Notes: generated by a model from the letters alone, not told the origin. A stretch of 54,822 nt of DNA from Desulfobacteraceae bacterium (GCA_014237465.1 JABZFM010000031.1:1-54822), one strand, 5' to 3'; counted from the stretch's first letter, positions 16,785-26,419 are shown. A program made the numbers and translations.

Positions 16785-19700
16785 AGCGGGCGAAAGAAAG
16801 ACTGCATAAAGTTGTTGTAATCGGTGCCACACCCGCAGGAATTACGGCCACCAATAAACTCGGGGAACTGGGAATTCCGGTTACACTGGTTGATACGGAA
16901 ACCGACATGGACCGGAAATTATCCGAAGATACGCTGCGATTGAAATCAGGGGTGGCGTTTAATCATGCCCATCGGCCCGGCTTAATCCGGATTTTACGGA
17001 ATCCGTCCATTAAATGCATCCTCCCGGCGCATGTTTCTTCGATCAAGCACAGTCATCAGGGATTCCGGGTGGGGATTACCCGGGATCAGACATTTGTGGA
17101 TCCGGAGAAGTGTATTCTTTGCGGACGCTGCATTGAGGTCTGTCCGGTCCAGGACTGTTCGGCGGATAATGCCATTTCGTTTAACAGCCGCCAGAGTCTG
17201 CCGGGAAGGGTGGTGATTGATAAGCGCCGCGTGCCCCTTTGCCGGGAAAACTGTCCGCTGGGAGTCAATGTCCAGGGATATGTCGCGCTGGTGAAAGAAG
17301 GCCGGTTTGAAGAAGCCTTAGGCCTGATCCGGGAAAAGAATGTACTGCCCGGGATTTGCGGGCGGATCTGCACCCATCCCTGTGAAAGCGTTTGTCGTCG
17401 CAGTGAACACGATGATGCCGTGGCAATCCGGGATATTAAACGGTTTCTGGCGGATTATGAATTCGATTCCACAGCCGATCACACGCCGAAAAAGCAGCGT
17501 TCCGAGAAGATTGCGGTGGTGGGCTCCGGCCCGGCTGGTCTGGCGGCGGCGGCGGAAATGGCGAGTCAGGGATGCGGGGTAACTATTTATGAAAAAGAAA
17601 AACAGGCCGGTGGCCTGCTGCGATACGGAATCGGACCCCATCGCCTTCCGCGAAACATCCTGGATAAAGAATTGGACTATATTCAAAGCCTTGGCGTTGA
17701 GATCATTACAAATCAAGCGATGGATTTTAATGGCGGCTTGTCGGAACTGACCCAAAAATTTGATGCAGTCGTCCTGACCGCCGGTTCATGGGCGGATCGG
17801 CAGCTGGGAGTTGCCGGCGAAGACCTGGAAGGGGTTTCCGGGTGCATTGATTTTCTGACGCAATTATATCGTGAAAACATCACGTCTCTGAAAGAAAAAG
17901 TGGCGGTGATTGGTGATGGAAATGCGGCATATGACCTGGCGCGCGTCCTTTCCCGTATAGGTGCGGACGTCAGCATTGTTTCCTGGTTTGATAAAGATAA
18001 GATCCCGGCGGATCCGGAAGAAATTGTGGCAGCCGCCGAAGAGGGAATCCCTGTTGTCGATAATACTCAGGTCGTCGGGTTTGAAGGTAATAACGGGCGG
18101 TTTAAACGCCTGAAGTGCCGTCCGACTCAGCCGGGCACATCGGATGCCAACGGCATTGCCTGGCCGGTGATCATCAAGGGCAGTAAATCCTTTGCCCTTG
18201 AATTTGACCGGGCGTTTGTGGCCATCGGGCAGACCGGTGCGTTTGCTTTAAATGAAAATGACCCGGCGCTTCAAATTCTCGTCAATGGATTGATTGGTGT
18301 TAATGACCGGTTTCAGACAAATATGGAAAAAGTATATGCCGCCGGTGATGCGGCGAGCGGCGCGTCTTCGGTGGTCCACGCCATGGCGCAGGGCCGGGCG
18401 GCGGCGATCCGTGTACTTGATGATATTTGCGGTGTCCCATCATCGGAAAATCTTACCGTCCGGTCGATTGACCGCGACTTTACGCCGGTTCCGTCTGATC
18501 TGGCGTTCGTGTCCCGGGCCCGCATGCCGGAAAAGAATGTGGCCGAACGAAAGCTTAATTTTGATGAAGTGGCCTTAGGGCTTACCGAGGCTCAGGTCAT
18601 TGAAGAAGCACAGCGATGCCTGCAGTGCGGGGTCTGTTCGGATTGTATGGATTGTCTGGAAGTTTGTGACGCCATCGGGGCCATCAATCATAACGAGCCG
18701 ACAGAAGACATTTTGGAACATGCCGGGGTCATTATTATCGCTGATCCGGAAATTGCGCCGTCAGTCCGGGGCGATGATATTATCCGGGCCTATGGTCCTG
18801 CAACATCCCGTACCGATGTCAGCGCAATGATGACCCGGGGATTTGCCGCCGCCGCCCGGGCCATGGTTCTGCTCAGCAACACGTCCCAGCGTCAGAAGGG
18901 GCGGGGAATGTCATTTTCACCCCCGGAAGCAGACCTGGCTGACAAGATCAAAATTGGTGTATTTGCCTGCCGGTGCAATGATTCTCTTGGGTGGCATCCG
19001 GAAATGGATCGTTTTTTGGAAGATTTGTTATATGGAGATTTCATCCTGCACACGGAGTCGGTCGTCTCCGCCTGTACTCCCGAGGGAACGGCTGCTATTT
19101 TAAAAACCGTGCGTGAAAAAGGGATCACCCGCCTGGTCCTTGCGTCCTGTGTTTGCTGTCCTTTGAATTTTGTCTGCAGTTCCTGCACCGACCAGCGGAG
19201 CCGGTTAAAGTATGCACTGTTTAATGCCACGGGGATCAGTCGATCCATGGTAATGACCTGCAATATAAGAAATGAGGCATTAGCCGATTTAGCTCATGAT
19301 CCGGACATGGCATTGGAAAAGTTTTCCGGCCTGATCCGCCGGTCGATCCGGAGAGCCCGCAAATTAAAACCCTTTTCATCTCCGGCCCGGAATTATAATT
19401 TTACGACCGCCGTGATCGGGGAAAGCGAAGCCTCAGTCGAAAGCGCGATGTTACTGGCCGACGCCGGGATTGACGTATTTCTTTTTGGGTCCCGGGACAA
19501 AGCGCTGGAAGGCTCCTATGATCATACCAATCTTTTGTCTTTTAAAGGGTCCCGTGTAAAGCACATCAGCGGCAGTCTGGGAGCATTTCAGATCACGGTG
19601 GTGGTCGGTGAAAAGGAGCAGCAGATTCAGGCCGGTGCCGTGATCCTGGGTGAAAAAATTCGGGGCCGGATTCAATATCTTACGCCGGATGCCAATTTCG

Positions 19701-20134
19701 GCCGGGCAATCACCGCTTCCATGCAGAAGGCGGGGACTACCGGCATTCCGTTTTATTATCCGGGCATGACCTCTGTGAGCGGACTGTTTATGGCGGATCC
19801 ACCGGGCATTGCCGTATCAAACCGTCAGAAAGGGCATGCTGCCGCAGTGCTGGCCGCAGCTATTATGCCCCGCGGTCCGCGCCAGCAAAAAGGGTTTACG
19901 GTAACGGTGAATGCTGAAAAATGCCGGGGATGCGGGCGTTGCATTGATAAATGCCCGTACCGCGCCATCACTATGCAGAACAATGAAATCGGCGGCTGGT
20001 ATGCGGTGGTGGATGAAACCTTGTGTAAGGGATGCGGCAACTGCATTTCCTCATGTCCGTCAAACGCGGCCGATAGTCCTTTCCGGGATCAGATTTTTCT
20101 GGAAAAGACATTAGAGGAAATTCTGGTAAATTAG
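16781..20134 (+). CDS. GltD/HdrA-like multidomain NAD(P)H- and FAD-binding iron-sulfur protein
   Basis: A 1117-residue fusion. Order: a partial Rossmann segment (10-40); an 'ILCGRCIEVCP' cluster (about 111-121); the GltD/Fer4_20 N-domain with 'CGRICTHPCESVCRR' (193-207); a GltD-type FAD domain with 'GSGPAG' (248-253) and an NAD(P)-binding fold with 'GDGNAA' (378-383); a Cys-rich 'CLQCGVCSDCMDCLEVC' (613-629); an HdrA-type N-terminal domain (about 725-865, 'GVFACRCNDS'); a decayed second FAD fold (876-1030, GESEAS in place of GxGxxG); and two [4Fe-4S] motifs (1048-1059, 1082-1092). I infer that it lets NAD(P)H feed or drain the Kor/Hdr complex, as NfnB and GltD do for their partners. It overlaps korC by 4 bp and lies 9 bp before the HdrBC-like gene. 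Confidence 0.85.
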   Translation: MKRAKERLHKVVVIGATPAGITATNKLGELGIPVTLVDTETDMDRKLSEDTLRLKSGVAFNHAHRPGLIRILRNPSIKCILPAHVSSIKHSHQGFRVGITRDQTFVDPEKCILCGRCIEVCPVQDCSADNAISFNSRQSLPGRVVIDKRRVPLCRENCPLGVNVQGYVALVKEGRFEEALGLIREKNVLPGICGRICTHPCESVCRRSEHDDAVAIRDIKRFLADYEFDSTADHTPKKQRSEKIAVVGSGPAGLAAAAEMASQGCGVTIYEKEKQAGGLLRYGIGPHRLPRNILDKELDYIQSLGVEIITNQAMDFNGGLSELTQKFDAVVLTAGSWADRQLGVAGEDLEGVSGCIDFLTQLYRENITSLKEKVAVIGDGNAAYDLARVLSRIGADVSIVSWFDKDKIPADPEEIVAAAEEGIPVVDNTQVVGFEGNNGRFKRLKCRPTQPGTSDANGIAWPVIIKGSKSFALEFDRAFVAIGQTGAFALNENDPALQILVNGLIGVNDRFQTNMEKVYAAGDAASGASSVVHAMAQGRAAAIRVLDDICGVPSSENLTVRSIDRDFTPVPSDLAFVSRARMPEKNVAERKLNFDEVALGLTEAQVIEEAQRCLQCGVCSDCMDCLEVCDAIGAINHNEPTEDILEHAGVIIIADPEIAPSVRGDDIIRAYGPATSRTDVSAMMTRGFAAAARAMVLLSNTSQRQKGRGMSFSPPEADLADKIKIGVFACRCNDSLGWHPEMDRFLEDLLYGDFILHTESVVSACTPEGTAAILKTVREKGITRLVLASCVCCPLNFVCSSCTDQRSRLKYALFNATGISRSMVMTCNIRNEALADLAHDPDMALEKFSGLIRRSIRRARKLKPFSSPARNYNFTTAVIGESEASVESAMLLADAGIDVFLFGSRDKALEGSYDHTNLLSFKGSRVKHISGSLGAFQITVVVGEKEQQIQAGAVILGEKIRGRIQYLTPDANFGRAITASMQKAGTTGIPFYYPGMTSVSGLFMADPPGIAVSNRQKGHAAAVLAAAIMPRGPRQQKGFTVTVNAEKCRGCGRCIDKCPYRAITMQNNEIGGWYAVVDETLCKGCGNCISSCPSNAADSPFRDQIFLEKTLEEILVN

Positions 20135-20143
20135 AAGGTAGGT

Positions 20144-21730
20144 ATGGAAAATTATAAAATTATACTGTTTTTATGTAACTGGGGGGCCCATACGGCGTAT
20201 CAGGCGCTTCAGGATCAGGGCTATAGGGTGCCGCCGGAAATCAGCACGGTCCGGATTCCCTGCACCGGAAGGATCTCAAAGGCCCTTTTGTTCAAGGCTT
20301 TTGAAATGGGGGCCGACGGGGTTGCCCTGGTGGGATGCAAGCCGGGAACCTGCCGGTACGGTGTCGGAACAAACAGTGCAATCAATTTCACGGATGATAC
20401 ACGTGAAATTCTGGCGTTTCTCGGTCTGGATAAAGATCGCCTGCAGCTGGTGACTTTTTTGCCGGATGAAGTGGATGGATTGCGAAATTTTCTTGAGATG
20501 TTTTGCGATGAAATCAGATCCTTTGGTAAATCCTCGCTTATGCCGACGCATAAAGACCTCATAAAAGATGATCAAGCCGGTACATTTGCCGAAATTCTGG
20601 CGGCCCATAATGCATATGGGTGTCAGGACTGCGGCAAGTGCACGTCATCATGCCCTCTGGCCCTGACCGGCAAGCAATTTTCCCCGCGCGCAATCGCCGG
20701 TGCTGTGATTGCAGGAGACATGAATTCAAAAGAGATTGTCGAGGATATCTGGTCCTGCCTGACCTGCGGCATCTGTTATGCGCGATGTCCGTCCGGAGTC
20801 AATTTCCCGGATTTTATCTGTGATATCCGCGCCCTGGTTAAAAGCAAGGATGACGGGGACTCTCATCAGGCGCATGGCGGTTTTTTTCAGTCCCTGATGC
20901 GGTCTATGACTTCACCGGAGATGAAGACCGATCGATGGAGCCGGCTCCCGAAGGATGTCAAACTGGATGATAAAAGCAAAATCCTTTTTTTCGGTGGGTG
21001 TGCACCATATTTTGACACATTTTTTCGAAACCATCTGGGGGTCCGGACGACGGATGTTCTGGTCGACAGCCTGCGGCTGATGAATTTTTTTGATGTTGCC
21101 CCGGCAGTACTTAAAAATGAACGGTGCTGCGGGCATGATCTGCTCTGGTCCGGTGACCGGGAAAATTTTTTGAAGCTGGCCCGGCTTAATATTGCAATGA
21201 TTGCCGAAATGGGAATTGAAGAAGTTGTGACTGCGTGTCCTGAGTGTTACCGGACGCTGGCAATGGATTACCAGCGTTTCGGAGTGGATGTCGGGTTTAA
21301 GGTCACCCATATATATGAGTTTCTGGAACAGGAAATTGACAAGGGGGCGGTAACCTTTAATCCACCGGAAAAGGCTATGACGTTTCAGGATTCCTGCCGG
21401 ATGAACAGTTTTGACGCCTTAAAGGATCTGCCGAGGAAACTGATCAATCGGATTTCTCCGAATCAATTCGAAGAGATGAAAGACCATAAAGATGTTTCCA
21501 TGTGCTGTGGCAGCAGCGCCTGGACCGGGTGTGATGCATACAGCAAGGCCATGCAGGTGAACCGGCTTCGGCAGGCCCGGGAAACCGGCAGTAATTTGAT
21601 GGTAACGTCATGTCCGAAGTGCCAGATCCATTTGCAGTGTGCCATGGAAGATCCGTTTCAGGGCAATGATTTGAAAATGGAAGTGATGGACCTGACCAGC
21701 GTGATTCGGCAAACGATTTGCTGGGAGTAA
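20144..21730 (+). CDS. MvhD-HdrC-HdrB fusion protein
   Basis: A 528-residue three-part fusion. Residues 1-125 are an MvhD/FlpD electron-transfer domain (Cys 11, 40, 65, 70; 'VGCKPGTCRYGVG'). Residues 155-220 are an HdrC-like 2x[4Fe-4S] module (Cys 160/163/166/170 and 205/208/211/215). Residues 278-525 carry two HdrB CCG domains (Cys 286, CCG 328-330, Cys 365/368; Cys 418, CCG 454-456, Cys 490/493). All CCG cysteines are present, so the noncubane clusters that split disulfides in HdrB can form. In methanogens these are separate HdrB, HdrC and MvhD. Its natural disulfide or other acceptor is unknown. GAAGGTAGGT precedes the ATG. Confidence 0.88.
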   Translation: MENYKIILFLCNWGAHTAYQALQDQGYRVPPEISTVRIPCTGRISKALLFKAFEMGADGVALVGCKPGTCRYGVGTNSAINFTDDTREILAFLGLDKDRLQLVTFLPDEVDGLRNFLEMFCDEIRSFGKSSLMPTHKDLIKDDQAGTFAEILAAHNAYGCQDCGKCTSSCPLALTGKQFSPRAIAGAVIAGDMNSKEIVEDIWSCLTCGICYARCPSGVNFPDFICDIRALVKSKDDGDSHQAHGGFFQSLMRSMTSPEMKTDRWSRLPKDVKLDDKSKILFFGGCAPYFDTFFRNHLGVRTTDVLVDSLRLMNFFDVAPAVLKNERCCGHDLLWSGDRENFLKLARLNIAMIAEMGIEEVVTACPECYRTLAMDYQRFGVDVGFKVTHIYEFLEQEIDKGAVTFNPPEKAMTFQDSCRMNSFDALKDLPRKLINRISPNQFEEMKDHKDVSMCCGSSAWTGCDAYSKAMQVNRLRQARETGSNLMVTSCPKCQIHLQCAMEDPFQGNDLKMEVMDLTSVIRQTICWE

Positions 21731-21758
21731 AAATAAAAAGTTTGAAGTGTAGAGTGAA

Positions 21759-21857
21759 CTAAAGTGTCTAAAGTTTTGGACTGCGCAAAACGCGCAATCA
21801 TTTTAAGATAAAAAATCACAATGCCGAAGGCATTAACATTAACTTTAGGCACTTTAT
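21759..21857. repeat. inverted repeat in the spacer before hdrA
   Basis: CTAAAGTGTCTAAAGTT (21759-21775) pairs with AACTTTAGGCACTTTAT (21841-21857), two mismatches in 17, around a 65-nt spacer. The 210-bp gap is the only sizeable break in the kor-hdr run. It may be a MITE-like insertion, or an RNA hairpin that lowers transcription into hdrA. Confidence 0.55.
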
Positions 21858-21940
21858 ACTTTAGATCATTTATAACTATTTCGGCATATCTGATTTAGAC
21901 AACAAGTAAGGTCTTTTGATCATATATGAAAGGAATTCAG

Positions 21941-24370
21941 ATGGAAATTTCTGGAATGGCAGCTGTTGCCGGGGCGGGCATTGAAAAGCCGCGCACCGGT
22001 GTTTATGTTTGCCGGTGCGGATTAAATATTGCTCAGACGGTGGATTGCGCGAAAGTTGCCCAAAATGCAGCCGGTCTTGAGGATGTGGTGGTTTCAAAAG
22101 AGATTACATATGCCTGTTCTGAACCCGGCCAGGTGGAAATTCTGGAAGATATCGCAGAAAACGGCCTGGACCGAATCGTGGTGGCTTCCTGCTCTCCGCG
22201 CCTCCATGAGCCGACATTCCGGCAGATGATGAAAAAAGGGGGCCTGAATCCGTATATGCTGGAAATGGCCAACCTCCGGGAACAGTGCAGCTGGGTTCAT
22301 ATGCATGAGCCGGATGCTGCCACTGAAAAGGCCGAAGACCTGGTCAAAATGGCCGTTGCCCGGGTGGGGCTTCTGTGGCCCCTGACTGAAGAAATTGTCC
22401 CCCTGACTAAAAAAACTATGGTGATCGGCGGCGGTATTGCCGGTATCCAGGCGGCCCTGGATCTGGCGGACACCGGGTATGAGGTGATTCTGGTGGAAAA
22501 AAAACCCTCCATCGGGGGGATCATGGCCCAGCTGGACAAGACCTTTCCCACCATGGACTGCTCCATCTGAATCCTCGGGCCGAAGATGGCGGATGTCGGT
22601 CGACATCCCAACATTACCCTGCACACCATGAGTGAAGTTGTAGATATTAAGGGCTTTGTGGGTAATTTTAATGTCCGGGTCCTTAAAAAATCCCGGTATG
22701 TGGATGAATCAGAATGTACGGCCTGCGGTGAATGCGCCAAGGTATGTCCGGTGGTCTATCCGGATGAATTCAATGTGGGGCTTTCGTCGCGGCGGGCGGT
22801 GTATATGCCGTTTCCCCAGGCGGTCCCGTCTTCATATGCGATTAACATGAACGAATGCCTGGGCCACGGGTGCTCCAAGTGTGCGGACGCGTGTGATAAG
22901 AATTGTATTCATTTTCACATGTCGGATGAAGATTTCCAGGTCACCGTGGGGTCTATTATCGTGGCCACGGGCTTAGAACCCTATGATCCGCGTGAAATGG
23001 ATGAGTATGGCTACACCCGCTATGAAAACGTCATGACCAGCCTGGAATTTGAGCGCATGGTCAATGCCGGCGGGCCTACAAAGGGCGAGCTGATTTGTCC
23101 GAAGGATCGTCAAAAGCCCCGTTCTGTGGGGTTTATTCAGTGCGTTGGGTCGCGCTCCCTGCAGAAAGGCGGGGAATACTGCTCCAATATCTGCTGCATG
23201 AATACCATTAAAAGTACCCTTGTACTGAAAGAACATTATCCGGACATGGAAATCAAGGTGTTTTATATTGATATCCGTGCGTTTGGAAAAGGGTTTGAAG
23301 ACCTCTACAACCGAAGCCGCCAGCTTGGCGTGCAGTACGTTCGGGGACTGCCAGGCAGCATAGAGGAACTGGAAGACGGCAGTGTGCGGGTGGCAGTGGA
23401 AAATACCAGTACGGGCCGGATTGAATATCATGATTTGAACATGATGGTTCTGGCGCTGGGCATCAAACCATCTTCCGGGACCCAGCGGCTCCAGGAAATG
23501 ATGGGGCTCCAGCTGACGTCGGACGGTTTTTACCTTGAGGCCCATCCCAAACTGCAGCCGGTGGATGCAGCCACCCGGGGCATTTTCTATGCCGGGTGCG
23601 CGGAAGGACCCAAGGATATTAAAGAAAGTGTGACCCAGGGGTCGGCCGCGGCTGTCCGGGCTGTTCGCCTGATGCACCGGGGGGTGATCACGTCCGAACC
23701 GATTACATCCGAAATTATTGCCGAACATTGTGTCTCCTGCGGCAAATGCGCAACGGTTTGTCCGTATAATGCCATTGTCGTGGATACCAAGAAAAAAACG
23801 CCGGCGGTGGTGAACACCGCGGCCTGTTCCGGTTGCGGCACTTGCGCGGCTGAATGTAAATTCGGCGCCATTGTCATGAACCATTTTACGGATGAACAGA
23901 TCAACAGCCAGACCGACATCATGCTGGCTGAAAACGCGGCAGATAAAATTCTCACCTTTGCCTGCAACTGGTGCTCCTACGCGGGCGCGGATTATGCCGG
24001 TGTGTCCCGGCTCCAGTACCCGGCCAACGTGCGCCTGATTCGTACCATGTGCTCCGGGCGTGTGGATGAGGAATTTGTCTGGCATGCGTTTGAAAAGGGC
24101 GCGCCCGTGGTTCTGGTCAGCGGTTGCCATATCGGGGACTGTCACTATATTGACGCCAATCACTGGACCGAGAAACGAATCGTCAAGATGCACAAAAAAA
24201 TGGAAAAACTGGGCATCCGCGCAGAACGTCTGCAACTGGAATGGATCAGCGCAGCCGAGGGGATTCGGTTTGCCCAGGTGATGAAGGATATGGATAAACT
24301 TCGCATGGGGGTGAGTCCGGGTGAAATTGCCGAAACAATCGAAATTTTAAAGGCTCGGAAGAAGAAGTAA
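21941..24370 (+). CDS. hdrA: selenocysteine-containing HdrA-MvhD flavoprotein (TGA 22568-22570 read as Sec)
   Basis: An 809-residue HdrA when the in-frame TGA at codon 210 is read as Sec. The frame is the same before and after, and the context 'TFPTMDCSI-U-ILGPKM' falls on a motif where HdrA proteins have Cys or Sec. Parts: HdrA N-domain (about 20-140), FAD Rossmann fold with 'GGGIAG' (163-168), a first Fe-S motif (259-269) and a second (306-318), the special HdrA cluster ligands 'QCVGS' (401) and 'YCSNICC' (414-419), two [4Fe-4S] sites (about 597-608, 629-639), and a C-terminal MvhD domain starting at about 668 ('ACNWCSYAGADYAG'). HdrA carries the bifurcating FAD in methanogens. Start chosen at 21941, with AAGGA 6 bp upstream; ATG 21926 lacks one. 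Confidence 0.9.
22591..22608 (+). promoter_or_regulatory. candidate bacterial SECIS hairpin
   Basis: GGATGTC and GACATCC pair perfectly (7 bp) around the loop GGTC. The loop lies 28-31 nt after the TGA, within the range seen for bacterial SECIS elements, and the same GGUC occurs in the apical loop of the E. coli fdhF SECIS that SelB binds. The hairpin is inside the hdrA coding sequence (ADVGRHP), as bacterial SECIS elements must be. Confidence 0.75.
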
Positions 24371-24773
24371 GTTTTTAGGTTGAAGGTATAAGGTAGAAGG
24401 CTGAAGGGGGAAAGGGCTGAACGTTGAACATTCAACGCCCAACATCGAACGTCGAAGAATGATGCCGCTTTGCTCCGTTGATTTATATAAATAAACGATG
24501 AAGGAAGCAATCCGGCATTAATCTTCGTGGTTATGCTATGAATTCATTAAAAACAGAAAATAAAACAAAATACTTAATCATATTGCAAGTTATTTTGTTT
24601 TTAAAGACGGTTCTGTAAATTAATCTGTGTAAACGGCCTTAAAGACGTCTCGGTTAGCGCAAGATAACCGGTCGCACCGGCGACTAGAACTTTTTGTATT
24701 CTCTCCACACCTTTTCGATAAATTATGACAAACACTTTCCTTGATGACACTCGAATTGCATCTGTTAATTGCT
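24371..24773. other. 403-bp intergenic region with AT-rich hairpin
   Basis: No gene is supported. AAAACAAAATACTT (24563-24576) pairs with AAGTTATTTTGTTTT (24588-24602) with one bulge, forming a long AT-rich stem that could end transcription from hdrA on the plus strand or from the opposite side. Direct GTTGAAGGT-like repeats occur at 24378-24440. Nothing else is recognised. Confidence 0.4.
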
Positions 24774-25412
24774 TCATCTAATCAGGTTGTTTTTTCGCAT
24801 ATTTTTGACCATTGCCTGACAGACCGACTTTGTCAGGTTTTTCACTGATTCGGACGCAATTGAATCCGATTGAGCACTCCAGATCTGTTTTTCTGAACTC
24901 ACATCGTACAGGTTGCTCTCCAGGCGGACGATTTCCCTTTCGATATAATAACCGGATTTAGCATCCCGCTTAACCTTGGGGTTCAAATCATCAAAACTGT
25001 GGTAAATGGAAACCGACCCCTTTTTGCGAAACCCGGAACGATAGTGGTCAACCTTCTTATCCACACCAACCAACCGGGTGACCAATACAGACCGGATCCC
25101 ATTTTCATCGGCTAGTTTTTTAACCAGTTCCTTGGACAGCTCCTGATTGACCGATAGAAACTCAAGACTTGAATAGGCAGTGACACCCTGTCCTTTTAGG
25201 CACCTTGAAAAAGTATCTTCAAACAAACGACGGTCTTCAAAGTTATCTGATACACCAACAATCATTATACTGTCGATATATCCTCCTGAGTACTCGGGTT
25301 CTTTGCTGGCAGAAATCAATTTTGTATCACTGCTGCAAGAGCTTAAAACCAAAAATGTGACAATCAAAATAACGACAATCCATACAGTTTTTTTTATCTG
25401 GGTGTTCATCAT
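24774..25412 (-). CDS. lipoprotein of unknown function (DUF4136-like)
   Basis: A 212-residue lipoprotein with a signal helix (about 8-25) and lipobox LSSC. The mature part is an alpha/beta fold: 'DSIMIVGVSDNFEDRRLFEDTF', then 'SVLVTRLVGVDKK' and 'EREIVRLESNLYDVSSEKQIWSAQSDS'. This layout is shared with DUF4136/LpoB-type outer-membrane-associated lipoproteins. GGAGGA abuts the first ATG, so the second ATG (25409) is the better start. It lies 44 bp after the barrel gene on the same strand, so the two may form an envelope pair. Confidence 0.65.
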   Translation of the reverse strand: MMNTQIKKTVWIVVILIVTFLVLSSCSSDTKLISASKEPEYSGGYIDSIMIVGVSDNFEDRRLFEDTFSRCLKGQGVTAYSSLEFLSVNQELSKELVKKLADENGIRSVLVTRLVGVDKKVDHYRSGFRKKGSVSIYHSFDDLNPKVKRDAKSGYYIEREIVRLESNLYDVSSEKQIWSAQSDSIASESVKNLTKSVCQAMVKNMRKNNLIR

Positions 25413-25456
25413 TCCTCCTCATTTTTAAGTATTAATTAACTATAATATTATTATCA

Positions 25457-26419
25457 CTAAAAACTGTAACCCACACCCAAGCCGATGACCAGTACATCGC
25501 TTTCGAAAAAACGGATATTGGCATCCACATGGCTGTAAGCAATCAGTCCATTAATGGAAAATCCCCGGAGTCCGAATGGCTCAATATAGGTGATAAAATC
25601 GCTCAATTCATATCCTTTTTCTTTGCGCGTCCGGTTGAAGATCGGGTGGATTTTATCGAATTCCGTCTCACTAAAAGCCAAATTAGTTACGAAAGTAAAC
25701 TTACCGAGGCCTAAGACATGCTCGAGTTCCAAACGATAGCCTTTGCTGGAATTACTCTTGCCGTCCCTTTCATCCACCACAAAACCAATGCTCGGAATAA
25801 TTACATTTTTTTCATTAAAGGCGATAACATACCCGGCACCGAAAGTTAGCGCCGTTCCGTCTCTTTTAAGGTCCGGTTCTCTGATTCCGATCTGATCATC
25901 ATCGATCTTGATTTGGGCACCATTGATTGACAACTGGGCTCCTGTACCTAAAATGGTTTCATAATCGAACTCAAAACTTGAAGTAATTTCTTTGGTTTCA
26001 TCTCTTTTGACACCCACCAGAAAGGGATCTTTCCACACATCATTATATCCATGACTGAGAATGATCCGTAAAGCGCCTATATCATCCAGTGACTGATTGA
26101 CCGCCAGTGCCAGCAAATCGGTGCGACCCGACTTGTTTCCCAGAGAAATTTCAGTACCGGTGCTTACGATCGCATAACCGATTTCAGCCATGATAACAGG
26201 AATCGCTTCCGAATAGTGCTCTGCCCGTTCATCCAGCCCATTGATAATTTCGTTATCGTCCGTTACTTCCAACGGACTGGGTCTTCCGGCGGCCAAGCCG
26301 CCTCCCAGCATAATATTTCCAAAAAATTCACCTCGTTCCGGTTCATCTTCTTGAGCCGCAACTTGAACCGGAACAATTAACACTACTAACAGTAAACATA
26401 AACAACCAATCTGTTTCAT
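25457..26419 (-). CDS. outer-membrane beta-barrel (DUF2860-like)
   Basis: A 320-residue protein with a clear signal peptide (about 1-22, ending VAAQ). The mature chain is made of many short amphipathic strands and ends in 'GLGVGYSF', a barrel-type terminal Phe. Early 'GNIMLGGGLAAG', the 'IPVIMAEIGYAI' strand and 'GTEISLGN' recall the DUF2860 family found with Vibrio barrels; the match is from memory. No transport role is known. AAGAAAAAAGAAATG gives a weak ribosome site. Probably first gene of a two-gene unit with the lipoprotein. Confidence 0.6.
   Translation of the reverse strand: MKQIGCLCLLLVVLIVPVQVAAQEDEPERGEFFGNIMLGGGLAAGRPSPLEVTDDNEIINGLDERAEHYSEAIPVIMAEIGYAIVSTGTEISLGNKSGRTDLLALAVNQSLDDIGALRIILSHGYNDVWKDPFLVGVKRDETKEITSSFEFDYETILGTGAQLSINGAQIKIDDDQIGIREPDLKRDGTALTFGAGYVIAFNEKNVIIPSIGFVVDERDGKSNSSKGYRLELEHVLGLGKFTFVTNLAFSETEFDKIHPIFNRTRKEKGYELSDFITYIEPFGLRGFSINGLIAYSHVDANIRFFESDVLVIGLGVGYSF

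Noticed and set aside
21926-22570. A separate 214-residue HdrA N-terminal protein
   Set aside because: The frame continues without shift after the TGA, the motif is conserved across it and a SECIS-like hairpin follows, so the break is recoding, not a stop.
22973-24235. 420-residue open frame on the minus strand inside hdrA
   Set aside because: It mirrors the hdrA codons, has no family features and lies wholly in a better-supported gene.
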